Notes: generated by a model from the letters alone, not told the origin. A stretch of 12,248 nucleotides of DNA from JAHFOW01 sp964370795 (GCA_964370795.1 CAYJME010000085.1:1-12248); one strand, 5' to 3'; shown: positions 1-8,226, counted from the stretch's first letter. Numbers and translations are program-made.

Positions 1-1
1 A

Positions 2-1069
2 TATGGCGCTGACACCCTGATGGAACTTTCAACAGGCGGCGATTTACCGAAGATCAGAAGACGCGTGCTGGATTCTATCACGCTTACCGTTGGCACCGTT
101 CCCCTTTATCAGGCTGCCATTGAAACAATCAAAAACAAAGGATCTGTGGTGCATATGGAAGCAGACTTTCTCTTCGATGTCATAGAGAGACAGTGTGAAG
201 AAGGTATTGGATTTATGGCAATCCACTGCGGCATCAATCTCATTACCCTGGAACGCCTGAGGAAGCAGGGATACAGGTATGGCGGTCTTGTTAGCCGCGG
301 GGGATCATTCCTTACTGCATGGATGAACCACAACAAAAAAGAGAATCCCCTCTACGAACAGATCGACCGCCTTATCGGCATTATGAAAAAGCACGACGTC
401 ATCCTCAGCCTTGGAAACGGTTTAAGGGCTGGGGCTATCCACGATAGTACCGACCGCGCGCAAATTCAGGAACTCATCATAAACTCTGAAATTGCCGAAT
501 ATGCTCAAGGCAAAGGCGTGCAGATTATTGTAGAAGGTCCGGGGCATATCCCAATTGACGAGATTGAAGCCAACGTGCTCATACAGAAACGACTGAGCAA
601 TAATGCCCCATTTTATATGCTTGGCCCGATTACGACTGACATTGCACCCGGATACGATCATATTTCATCAGCGATTGGCGCCGCAATGTCGTCAAGCTTT
701 GGAGCTGATTTTATTTGCTATGTTACGCCGCCTGAACACCTGGCGCTTCCCGGACCTGACGACGTCCGTGAAGGCGTCATGGCAGCCCGTATTGCCGCCC
801 ATGTGGGAGATATGGTAAAGCTTAAGGACAAGGCAAGGAATGCAGACCTGAAGATGGGCATTGCGCGGAGAGACCTGGATTGGAAGACACAGTATGAAAC
901 GGCGCTTACCCAGGAACGCGCACAGGAAATACGCGGCAGCAAACCGCCCATGGACGAGGATACCTGCACCATGTGCGGGAACCTGTGTTCCCTGAAGGGT
1001 GTAATGAAATACTATGAAAAGGATTTGGAGAAGAGCCGTAAAAAGAGCGCTACGCCTGTTGCGTTTTGA
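2..1069 (+). CDS. thiC: Phosphomethylpyrimidine synthase ThiC, 5'-truncated by the window edge
   Basis: ThiC is a cytosolic radical SAM enzyme. It converts 5-aminoimidazole ribotide to hydroxymethylpyrimidine phosphate, the pyrimidine half of thiamine. The frame is open from base 2, which reads YGADTLMELSTGGDL and matches the internal ThiC segment GADTVMDLSTGG. The Met at base 20 is therefore internal and the real start lies upstream of the window. Numbered from that Met, family landmarks are SRGGSFLTAWM (about 92-102), VEGPGHIP (171-178), LGPITTDIAPGYDH (201-214) and CYVTPPEHLALP (233-244). The C-terminal cluster cysteines are C316, C319 and C323. Their spacing is CX2CX3C, whereas the well-studied enzymes have CX2CX4C. 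Short ThiC-family proteins also include anaerobic 5-hydroxybenzimidazole synthases (BzaA/BzaB/BzaF), so a role in the lower ligand of B12 cannot be fully excluded. No other thiamine gene is visible here. Confidence 0.95.
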   Translation, partial: YGADTLMELSTGGDLPKIRRRVLDSITLTVGTVPLYQAAIETIKNKGSVVHMEADFLFDVIERQCEEGIGFMAIHCGINLITLERLRKQGYRYGGLVSRGGSFLTAWMNHNKKENPLYEQIDRLIGIMKKHDVILSLGNGLRAGAIHDSTDRAQIQELIINSEIAEYAQGKGVQIIVEGPGHIPIDEIEANVLIQKRLSNNAPFYMLGPITTDIAPGYDHISSAIGAAMSSSFGADFICYVTPPEHLALPGPDDVREGVMAARIAAHVGDMVKLKDKARNADLKMGIARRDLDWKTQYETALTQERAQEIRGSKPPMDEDTCTMCGNLCSLKGVMKYYEKDLEKSRKKSATPVAF

Positions 1070-1084
1070 GTAAGAACATTATGA

Positions 1085-1280
1085 AACCACAGATTACGCA
1101 GATTACACAGATGATAAATGCAAATATGCCCGACGAAAAAATGTTGTTTTTGTTAAATGTGTATTACGGAATTTCAAATGTAGTGCGAAGCGGCGCTTCG
1201 CACTACAAAAAAAGTCTCCGAATGTCTGATTTATTATTCTGCGCGTACAATAGTATTTTATTTCTGTGAAATCTGTGGTT
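1085..1280. repeat. Non-coding repeat unit with inverted ends and internal hairpin
   Basis: The left end AACCACAGATT (1085-1095) is an exact inverted match to the right end AATCTGTGGTT (1270-1280). The left arm continues as short direct repeats of CAGATTA (ACGCAGATTACACAGAT). The right arm carries a second, imperfect copy (TTCTGTGAAATCTGTGG). A perfect 12-base-pair hairpin lies in the middle. Short 'CACAGATTACGCAGATTACACAGAT' style repeats are a familiar kind of dispersed intergenic sequence in bacterial genomes. The organisation fits a non-autonomous mobile or palindromic repeat rather than a gene. I see no clear target-site duplication. The right end sits only 20 bases upstream of the radical SAM start codon. 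Confidence 0.6.
1180..1206. repeat. Perfect 12-bp inverted repeat (REP-like hairpin)
   Basis: GTAGTGCGAAGC (1180-1191) pairs perfectly with GCTTCGCACTAC (1195-1206) around a 3-base loop GGC. It is the most GC-rich stretch in an otherwise AT-rich gap. It is followed on the + strand by a run of A rather than T, and the mirror strand has no U-tract either, so it does not look like an intrinsic terminator. It resembles a REP-type palindrome nested in the larger repeat. Confidence 0.75.
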
Positions 1281-1300
1281 ATACCGGGATGAGTTAACCT

Positions 1301-2851
1301 ATGTCTGTAGTTCTGCTTGAACCTCCACGCCCCAAAAATCCCGACCGATGTGAGGAAGTTGTCAATGCGCCTTTATCCGCATGCCTCTTTACCGGTTATA
1401 TCACATCGGTATTACGGACACATGAGATCGCGGTAGAAATGGTAAATGCCCATCTCTCTGATTGGACAATAAAGCAGACCATTTCATATCTTGCCGAGAA
1501 ACCATTCCTGTTATTGTGTGTTCATGTGGTGTATCTGTGGGAAAAGACACGGGATATCTTTGATATGCTTTCAACTATAAAATCGAAAAATTTGGCAATG
1601 CATATCAATCTTTACGGATATTACCCAACATTTGCATATAAAGAAATTCTTGGGGATTTTCCATTTATTGACTCTGTAACTATTGGCGAACCCGAATTTA
1701 CAATCCTTGAACTTGCTCAGTATATTTCACAGAACAGAAACTCTCATGAGCTTCGTATACCAGGGCTTGCCTACCGGAATAATCAAGAAAAAGTTGTGTT
1801 TTCTCTGCGTCCGCCTGTTCAGGATTTAGATCAACTTCCCTATCCTCATAGGCAGGATATTGAGCTTTATAAAAAGAAAGACATTGTTACCTATATACAG
1901 GGAAGTCGTGGATGCTATGGGCATTGTACCTTTTGTTATCTCAATCCATTTTATGACCGGGTAAGCCAATGGCGGGGAAGGAGCGCTCAAAACATCTTTG
2001 AAGAGATGCTCGCCTTATACAACGACCATTCTGTAGATAATTTTTATTTTTCAGACGCCAATTTCTTTGGACCCGGAAGACCCGGCAAGGAGCGGGCTAT
2101 TGCCTTGGCAGGACTCATTTTAGCCCACGACATGGACATCCGCTTCGGTTTCGAATGCCGGACGAATGACATTGAAGAACACTCCATTTCAAAACTCGTT
2201 ACTGCTGGCCTTACCCATGTTTTCCTTGGTTTGGAAAGTGGAGACCCGGCTTCGCTGAAACGGTTCAGAAAGCATGCTACTATTGATGAAAACAAAAGGG
2301 CGATCCAATTGCTGCGTGAGTATGGGATTGAGCCTACCTACGGCTTTATTATGTTTGAACCAAACTCCACCATGGAAAGCATACGGAATAATTTTGAATT
2401 TTTAAAGGAAGCAGGTATTATGACCAATCCTGCAGTAACAGCCCATGTGCTTTACCACAAACAAACCCTTTTTGCGGGAACGCCTGACTATCAGGCCATG
2501 ACGCAGGAAGTTTACGGCGATTGTAACACATTCAGTTGCTATGAAGCGATGTACGCAATAAAAGACCCGAAGGTTGAGGCGTTTTCACGGATTATCGCTT
2601 ACCTGTGCAAGACGACCTTGTCTTTACTGCCAGCGACCTATGATTGTAATAAAAATGCGCTATCGTGTGTAACCGCCAGCGCTGGTTTAGACGTGACGGT
2701 AAATGATACCCTCACCGCCCTCTTTGAGAAAACCCTTGTATATTTCGAAACGAATACACAGGGTAATTTTTCAGATACGATAGGGGAAATCAAGCAAAAA
2801 CTTACCGAAGAAAAGAAGACCGTTATTCAACCATCATCCTTTACTCATTGA
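1301..2851 (+). CDS. B12-binding-type radical SAM protein
   Basis: A 516-residue enzyme of the cobalamin-dependent radical SAM class (the BchE/HpnP/methylthiotransferase-like architecture); its substrate is unknown. Residues 1-145 look like the Rossmann-type B12-binding domain, starting VVLLEPPRP. They include NLYGYYPTFAYKEIL (103-117) and the typical exit DSVTIGEPEFTILELA (124-139). The His ligand motif DXHXXG is not visible, as in many base-off members. The radical SAM cluster is GSRGCYGHCTFC, with C205, C209 and C212 in CX3CX2C spacing. Further barrel landmarks are FYFSDANFFGP (248-258), FGFECRTND (282-290) and VFLGLESGD (307-315). The ATG at 1301 follows a weak GGGA at 1286-1289. The gene is followed without a gap by the cytochrome b gene, so the two are probably co-transcribed. 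Reactions known in this class include C-methylation, ring formation and hydroxylation; which one applies cannot be read from the sequence. Confidence 0.88.
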   Translation: MSVVLLEPPRPKNPDRCEEVVNAPLSACLFTGYITSVLRTHEIAVEMVNAHLSDWTIKQTISYLAEKPFLLLCVHVVYLWEKTRDIFDMLSTIKSKNLAMHINLYGYYPTFAYKEILGDFPFIDSVTIGEPEFTILELAQYISQNRNSHELRIPGLAYRNNQEKVVFSLRPPVQDLDQLPYPHRQDIELYKKKDIVTYIQGSRGCYGHCTFCYLNPFYDRVSQWRGRSAQNIFEEMLALYNDHSVDNFYFSDANFFGPGRPGKERAIALAGLILAHDMDIRFGFECRTNDIEEHSISKLVTAGLTHVFLGLESGDPASLKRFRKHATIDENKRAIQLLREYGIEPTYGFIMFEPNSTMESIRNNFEFLKEAGIMTNPAVTAHVLYHKQTLFAGTPDYQAMTQEVYGDCNTFSCYEAMYAIKDPKVEAFSRIIAYLCKTTLSLLPATYDCNKNALSCVTASAGLDVTVNDTLTALFEKTLVYFETNTQGNFSDTIGEIKQKLTEEKKTVIQPSSFTH

Positions 2852-2856
2852 ATGCC

Positions 2857-3243
2857 ATGACAAATTCACACAATATACAAAGATTGAAAGACAATTTTAA
2901 AGACCTGATTCATAATAAATATCCAGGCATGTATGCATTCTGGATTCACCGCATTACGGGTATTATACTGACCATATTTCTCTGCTTACATATATGGACG
3001 CTGGGTTCCGTATTCCGGGGCAAGGCGGCCTATGACCACGCTATTAGCAAGTTTGACACAACATTTGGATATTATTTTCAATACGTATTACTTTTGGCCG
3101 TTGCAATACACTTACTGAATGGGATAAGGATTACGGTAGCCGATCTCTGGGGACTAACCCGCAGCCAGAAGAAGATGGTGTGGATATCGCTGTTTATCTT
3201 TCTCGTAATTGCCTTTATAGGGATTTTTACCGTGCTTTTGTAA
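2857..3243 (+). CDS. Succinate dehydrogenase/fumarate reductase cytochrome b subunit (SdhC-like)
   Basis: A 128-residue integral membrane protein of the SdhC family, which anchors the succinate dehydrogenase catalytic subunits, binds heme b and exchanges electrons with quinone. There are three hydrophobic segments at roughly 34-50, 70-88 and 107-128. The first motif is HRITGIILTIFLCLH (H31 and H45). The second helix carries the diagnostic AIHLLNGIR, with H85 the likely heme ligand. ATG 2857 is used here. TTG at 2848 is an in-frame alternative adding three residues, and it would overlap the preceding stop codon (TTGA). Neither start has a clear Shine-Dalgarno, which fits translational coupling to the radical SAM gene. 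No sdhA or sdhB follows: the next gene is a sensor kinase. It is either an orphan anchor for subunits encoded elsewhere or a heme-b quinone protein serving another partner. Confidence 0.85.
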   Translation: MTNSHNIQRLKDNFKDLIHNKYPGMYAFWIHRITGIILTIFLCLHIWTLGSVFRGKAAYDHAISKFDTTFGYYFQYVLLLAVAIHLLNGIRITVADLWGLTRSQKKMVWISLFIFLVIAFIGIFTVLL

Positions 3244-3288
3244 ATATTCAACAGAAGAAATAAGTCGGGTAAGGGATATAATACACGT

Positions 3289-5736
3289 ATGAGTTTTCAA
3301 GAAAATGGTGAGGATAGACTGATGTTGACAAGATCAAGGTACCTGAAAATGGCAGAGAATATGAGAAAAACAGGAATAGATATTATTGGTGATGTTCAGT
3401 GGGGGACCCATTTTTGCCAATTTTATCAAACCAGGGAAGATTTAATTGATATATTGGTACCCTATTTTAAGGCCGGATTAGAAAATAATGAATTCTGCAT
3501 GTGGGTCACTTCTGAGCCTTTAACAATAAAAGAAGTCGAAAACGCAATGAGATCGGCAGTACATGATTTTCCTCAATATCTGAAAAAAGGACAAATAGAA
3601 ATCATTCCGTACACCGAATGGTACCTCAAAGGTGGTGTTTTCAGCTTACAAAGAGTTCTCAATAGCTGGGTTGACAAACTCAAACAAGCCCGGAACAAAT
3701 CGTATGAGGGTATGAGGATAACGGGTAATACTGCCTGGCTTGAAAAGAAAGATTGGAGGAATTTTACCGATTATGAAGAAACGATAGACAGTGTTATTGG
3801 CAAATATCAAATGATAGCTATTTGCAGTTATGCTTTAGATAAATGTGGGGCACATGAAATTATAGATGTGGTTCGCAACCATCAATTTGCCCTCATTAAA
3901 CGTGAAGGTGAATTAGGGTTAATTGAAAGCTCCAAGCGCAAACGCACAAAGGATGATCTCAGGAAATCGGAGGAAAAATACCGCACTTTGTACGAAACCA
4001 TCAAAGATGGAATTGTGGCTACCGATAGAGACGGTCGAATTTTTGAGTGCAATCAGGCGTTTGCAGATATGCTGGGGTATTCTAAAGAGGATTTGACGAA
4101 ATTAACCTATCAGCAGCTTACCCCAGATAAGTGGCACCAAATGGAAGCAAAGGTTGTTGACGAATTTGTTGTGAGCAGAGGCTATTCTGACGAATATGAA
4201 AAAGAATATATAAGAAAGGATGGCAAAGTAATTCCGATTTCTATCAAGGTTTGGTTGATCAGAGATGAAGGTGGTAAACCCAGGGGGATGTGGGGTGTCG
4301 TTAGAGACATTACCGAGCGCAAGAGGCTGGAGGAAGAACTCCGCAAGTTATCTAACGCAGTCGAACAAAGCCCTAGCACGGTGGTGATTACTGACACAAA
4401 AGGGAACATCGAATATGTAAATCCCAAATTCTTTAAGACTACGGGTTATACCCCGGAAGAAGCAATCGGGCAAAATCCACGCATCTTAAAATCGGGCGAG
4501 CAAAAAGCCGAATATTATAAATGTTTGTGGGATACCATTACTTCTGGTAAAGAATGGCGTGGAGAATTCCATAACAAAAAAAAGACCGGCGAACTCTATT
4601 GGGAGTATGCCTCCATTTCACCCATCAGAAACAGCGGAGGGATTATTACCCATTTCCTTGCCATCAAGGAAGATATTACTGAACGCAAGTGTATGGAGGC
4701 GGAAATTAACGATATTGCTAAGTTTCCTGCCGAGAACCCATATCCCGTATTACGCGTTAACCGCAATGGTAGCATCCTCTATGCTAATTTATCGAGTACA
4801 TTTCTTTTGCATTATTGGAACTGTAACGTTGGTCAATATTTACCTGATTCCTTATGCCAATTAGTTTCAGAAGTTTACCGTACAAGATTACTTAAAAAAG
4901 GTATCGAAGTACAATACAGAGATCAAACATTTTCTTTCACGATTGTTCCCGTGGTTAACACTGATTATGTCAATTTGTACGGAGTGGATATTACTATGCT
5001 CAAACGTGCAGAAGAAGAATTAAAACGTAATACTGCTCAGTTGAACAGGAGTAATGAAGAACTCCAGAACTTTGCCTATATTACTTCACATGACCTTCAG
5101 GAGCCTCTTCGCATGATATCGAGCTATCTCCAGTTAATAGAGAGGCGATATAAAGGCAAACTCGATACAGACGCAGACGAATTTATTTCTTATGCTGTGG
5201 ATGGAGCCAATCGTCTCCAGAGGATGATCAATGGCTTATTGGAATACTCACGAGTGGGGACTCGCGATAAACAGCTTGAACTTACTAATTGCGATATTGT
5301 CCTCCAGAAGGCCCTTACTAATTTCAAGATAGCAATTGAGGAAAGTGGTGCGGTGATTAACTACGACCCTCTGCCGATAATTATGGTAGATAGTTCACAG
5401 TTCGTACAGGTGTTTCAAAACCTGATAGGCAATGCAATCAAGTTCCGTGGTAGTAAACCTCCGCACATTCAGGTATCAGCCAGACATGAGCAAAACGAGT
5501 GGGTATTCTCTCTGAGCGATAATGGCATTGGTATTGATCCGGAGTATAGTGAGCGCATCTTTGGGCTTTTCAAGCGTTTGCATGGCAATGAGTACCCTGG
5601 AGTGGGGTTGGGTTTATCGATATGCCAGAAAATTATAGAACGGTACGGTGGTCGGATTTGGGTAGAATCGGAACAAGAAAAAGGCGCAACATTTTATTTT
5701 ACAATCCCCTCAGAGGAGAAAACAATTAGTGAATAA
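3289..5736 (+). CDS. MEDS-PAS-PAS-PAS sensor histidine kinase
   Basis: An 815-residue kinase with no membrane segment, so probably cytosolic. Residues about 26-205 form a MEDS domain (methanogen/methylotroph DcmR sensory), recognisable from GTHFCQFYQTREDLIDILVP and NNEFCMWVTSEPL. Next come PAS 1 (about 226-345), PAS 2 (about 352-465, EQSPSTVVITDTKGNIEYVN) and a more diverged PAS 3 (about 478-572, NPYPVLRVNRNGSILYAN). A short coiled linker leads to the dimerisation domain with phospho-acceptor H601 in SHDLQEPLR. The ATPase domain has its N-box at 711-719 (NLIGNAIKF), DNGIGI at 744-749 and GVGLGLS at 771-777. The HDLQEPLR type of kinase commonly pairs with a lone Rcp1-like receiver, and exactly that gene overlaps the 3' end. 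Start choice is uncertain: ATG 3289 has only a distant AAGGG, whereas ATG 3322 (Met12) has a good GTGAGGA 7 bases upstream. The MEDS domain is complete either way. Confidence 0.92.
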   Translation: MSFQENGEDRLMLTRSRYLKMAENMRKTGIDIIGDVQWGTHFCQFYQTREDLIDILVPYFKAGLENNEFCMWVTSEPLTIKEVENAMRSAVHDFPQYLKKGQIEIIPYTEWYLKGGVFSLQRVLNSWVDKLKQARNKSYEGMRITGNTAWLEKKDWRNFTDYEETIDSVIGKYQMIAICSYALDKCGAHEIIDVVRNHQFALIKREGELGLIESSKRKRTKDDLRKSEEKYRTLYETIKDGIVATDRDGRIFECNQAFADMLGYSKEDLTKLTYQQLTPDKWHQMEAKVVDEFVVSRGYSDEYEKEYIRKDGKVIPISIKVWLIRDEGGKPRGMWGVVRDITERKRLEEELRKLSNAVEQSPSTVVITDTKGNIEYVNPKFFKTTGYTPEEAIGQNPRILKSGEQKAEYYKCLWDTITSGKEWRGEFHNKKKTGELYWEYASISPIRNSGGIITHFLAIKEDITERKCMEAEINDIAKFPAENPYPVLRVNRNGSILYANLSSTFLLHYWNCNVGQYLPDSLCQLVSEVYRTRLLKKGIEVQYRDQTFSFTIVPVVNTDYVNLYGVDITMLKRAEEELKRNTAQLNRSNEELQNFAYITSHDLQEPLRMISSYLQLIERRYKGKLDTDADEFISYAVDGANRLQRMINGLLEYSRVGTRDKQLELTNCDIVLQKALTNFKIAIEESGAVINYDPLPIIMVDSSQFVQVFQNLIGNAIKFRGSKPPHIQVSARHEQNEWVFSLSDNGIGIDPEYSERIFGLFKRLHGNEYPGVGLGLSICQKIIERYGGRIWVESEQEKGATFYFTIPSEEKTISE

Positions 5737-6175
5737 CGAAGCGATAGTTAATCCTATTGAAATTTTATTGGTGGAAGACAGCCCCGGTGATGTACGATTA
5801 ACACAAGAGGGGCTTAAAGAGGCAAAGTTGCATAATAACTTACATGTAGTTGGTGATGGCGTAGAAGCATTGTCTTTTTTGCGTAAAGAAGGCAAATATA
5901 CAAACGTACCTCGTCCAGATCTTGTCCTGCTTGATCTGAACCTGCCAAAGAAAGATGGGCGTGAAGTACTTGCCGAAATAAAGTCAGATGAAAAGCTTAA
6001 GTGCATTCCTGTGGTGGTATTAACTATCTCTAAGGCGGAAGAAGATATCCTCAAATCATATGGGCTTCATGCGAACTGTTATATCATTAAGCCAATTGAT
6101 TTCAACCAGTTTACATCTGTCGTAAAGGCTATTAAAGATTTCTGGTTTTCCATAGTAAAATTGCCACCGAAATGA
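5729..6175 (+). CDS. Single-domain response regulator (Rcp1/CheY-like)
   Basis: A 148-residue lone receiver with no output domain. It carries the acidic pair E16-D17 (LLVEDSPGD), phospho-acceptor D69 (LVLLDLNLP), T99 (VVVLT) and K121 (IIKPID), so it should be fully phosphorylatable. The SPGDVRL signature and the extended loop before the DLVLLDLNLPKKDG motif are typical of the Rcp1 group that partners phytochrome-like HDLQEPLR kinases. The GTG start at 5729 lies inside the kinase gene, giving an 8-base overlap, and follows a GAGG at 5713-5716. This indicates translational coupling, and the preceding kinase is the natural phosphodonor. It probably passes phosphate on or acts by protein contact. 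Confidence 0.93.
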   Translation: MNNEAIVNPIEILLVEDSPGDVRLTQEGLKEAKLHNNLHVVGDGVEALSFLRKEGKYTNVPRPDLVLLDLNLPKKDGREVLAEIKSDEKLKCIPVVVLTISKAEEDILKSYGLHANCYIIKPIDFNQFTSVVKAIKDFWFSIVKLPPK

Positions 6176-8220
6176 ATAAAATGGATAAAAAACAATTGAA
6201 AATTCTCATGATTGATGATAATCCAGGTGATATTCGATTGATACAGGAAATGCTGGTGGCAGTTGGGGACAACCTGTATGAACTGAGGCATGCGGACTGT
6301 CTTACATCTGGGTTAAAGCAGCTTGAAAAAAATGATTTTGACATAATATTGCTAGACCTTGGATTGCCAGAAAGCCAGGGTCTTTCAACACTCAACAGAA
6401 TAACCCCTCAGACAGCAGAAATACCTATAGTAGTATTGACGGGCAGTATTAACGACGACATGGTTGGAATTTCAGCAGTCCAGGAAGGGGCACAGGATTA
6501 TCTCACAAAAGGGTATTTGGATGGCAAATTGCTGGTACGCTCCATACATTATGCAATAGAGCGTAAGAAATTGCAGAAAGAATTGATACTGCTCAATAAA
6601 TCTTTAGAACAACGTGTAAAAGAACGAACATCTGCACTAAAAAAGGTTAACGAAAAATTATTAATAGAAATTGCAGAGCGCAGAGAGATGGTAAACCAGC
6701 TTCAAAAATTATCTTATGCTATTGAACAAAGCCCGAGTATTTTTGTCATTACTGATCCTGGTGGAAATATCCAATATGTCAATTTAAAATTTACGCAATT
6801 GACAGGGTATGCACCGGAAGAAGTTATTGGGAAAAATCCACGCTTCTTAAAATCAGGTAAGACACCGCAAGAGGAATACAAACATTTGTGGGAAACTATT
6901 ATTCATGGTGGTGAATGGCGTGGGGAAATAGTTAATAAAAAAAAGAACGGTGAACTCTATTGTGAGCTAGCATATATTTCACCGATTAGAAATACAGAAG
7001 GAGGCATTACCAATTTTCTCAAAATCGCAGAAGACATCACCGTGATTAAGCAAGTGGAGAAAGAAAAAGAATCGCTGAAAGAGCAACTTTATCACGCCCA
7101 GAAACTAGAGTCAGTTGGCACACTTGCAGGTGGTATTGCCCACGACTTTAACCATATTCTTGCACTCATCATAGGTTACGCAGACTTGTTGGAAAAAGAG
7201 TTGAAACAAGATGATTCATCTCTGGTTTATGTTCAAAAGATACTCGAATCAGCAAAACGGGCAACTAATTTTATCCAGGACCTTCTTACATTTAGCAGAA
7301 AACAGACACATAATCCAAAGCTGGTAAACTTGGATGATATAATAAAAAGGACAGAAACCTTTTTGTTGAGACTTATTAGGGAAGATATAAAATTAAAGAT
7401 TGAACTTTCAGATAAAGAATGTATGGTCATGGCTGACAGCAATCAGATAGAACAGGTCTTGATAAACCTCACGGCAAATGCAAGGGATGCTATGCCTGAT
7501 GGTGGTCTTATGACCATACGCACTGAGATTGTGAAACTGGATAATGAATTTATAAAAACTTATGGTTACAGTACGCCGAGGATGTACGCTCTTATATCTT
7601 TTTCCGATACCGGCGTAGGTATGGATGAACAAATTCAAAAAAGGATATTTGAACCTTTCTTTACTACCAAGGAAATCGGAAAGGGCACTGGTCTTGGACT
7701 CTCAATAGTCTATGGGTTAATTATTCAACACCGGGGCTACATAAGAGTTCACAGCGAACTAAATAAGGGCACAACATTTAAAATATATTTACCGATAGTT
7801 GAATCAATGGTGGAAGAAACAAAATCGGTATCTCTGCCCATTATACATGGTGGAAAAGAAACAATATTACTTGCAGAAGACGACGCAGAAACCAGAAAAC
7901 TTACAAAAATGCAACTTGAAGAGTCTGGATACAAAGTTATAGAAGCAATTGATGGATGGGATGCGGTAAATAAATTCAGGGAAAACAAAGACACGATACA
8001 CCTTTTTATTACAGATGTATTAATGCCAAATTTAAACGGTAAAGATGCATACCTTACCATAAGCAAGGCAAAACCAGATATAAAAGTCGTTTTTATGAGT
8101 AGTTATCCTGAAGACTTTATCAACAAGAAAAGAATTCTGGGCGAAGGGGTAAATTATGTTTTAAAGACAGATTCAAAAACAGGGCTTTTGAAAAAAGTTA
8201 GAGAGGTATTGGACGGATAA
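6172..8220 (+). CDS. Hybrid histidine kinase REC-PAS-HisKA-HATPase-REC
   Basis: A 682-residue soluble hybrid kinase. The N-terminal receiver (about 8-128) has D15/D16, acceptor D62 (LLDLGLP), T90 and K113. A coiled linker (about 130-175) leads to a PAS domain (about 178-292) very similar to PAS 2 of the upstream MEDS kinase. Phospho-acceptor H324 lies in GGIAHDFNHILALIIGYADLL; the usual HDFNN reads HDFNH here. The ATPase part has NLTANARDAMPDGG (432-445), DTGVGM (479-484), the FEPFFTTK lid (493-500) and GTGLGLS (505-511). The C-terminal receiver (about 563-680) has AEDD (568-571), acceptor D615 (FITDVLMP) and K665. The start ATG overlaps the preceding stop as ATGA and has no Shine-Dalgarno, so it is coupled to the receiver gene. 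The N-terminal receiver suggests input from another kinase, making this a relay node. The nearest downstream target is the sigma-54 activator. Confidence 0.93.
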   Translation: MNKMDKKQLKILMIDDNPGDIRLIQEMLVAVGDNLYELRHADCLTSGLKQLEKNDFDIILLDLGLPESQGLSTLNRITPQTAEIPIVVLTGSINDDMVGISAVQEGAQDYLTKGYLDGKLLVRSIHYAIERKKLQKELILLNKSLEQRVKERTSALKKVNEKLLIEIAERREMVNQLQKLSYAIEQSPSIFVITDPGGNIQYVNLKFTQLTGYAPEEVIGKNPRFLKSGKTPQEEYKHLWETIIHGGEWRGEIVNKKKNGELYCELAYISPIRNTEGGITNFLKIAEDITVIKQVEKEKESLKEQLYHAQKLESVGTLAGGIAHDFNHILALIIGYADLLEKELKQDDSSLVYVQKILESAKRATNFIQDLLTFSRKQTHNPKLVNLDDIIKRTETFLLRLIREDIKLKIELSDKECMVMADSNQIEQVLINLTANARDAMPDGGLMTIRTEIVKLDNEFIKTYGYSTPRMYALISFSDTGVGMDEQIQKRIFEPFFTTKEIGKGTGLGLSIVYGLIIQHRGYIRVHSELNKGTTFKIYLPIVESMVEETKSVSLPIIHGGKETILLAEDDAETRKLTKMQLEESGYKVIEAIDGWDAVNKFRENKDTIHLFITDVLMPNLNGKDAYLTISKAKPDIKVVFMSSYPEDFINKKRILGEGVNYVLKTDSKTGLLKKVREVLDG

Positions 8221-8226
8221 TGATGC

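Noticed and set aside
1180..1213. Hairpin as thiC transcription terminator
   Set aside because: The stem is perfect, but it is followed by A residues rather than T, and the other strand lacks a T-run after the stem too.
1066..1269. Open frame of 67 codons after thiC
   Set aside because: It lies almost wholly in the palindromic repeat, begins within the thiC stop region, and its KPQITQITQM start is just the translation of the CAGATTA repeats.
3277..3282. TATAAT upstream of the MEDS kinase
   Set aside because: No -35 hexamer is found at a suitable distance. It lies only 6 bases before the ATG at 3289, so it would work only if translation starts at 3322.
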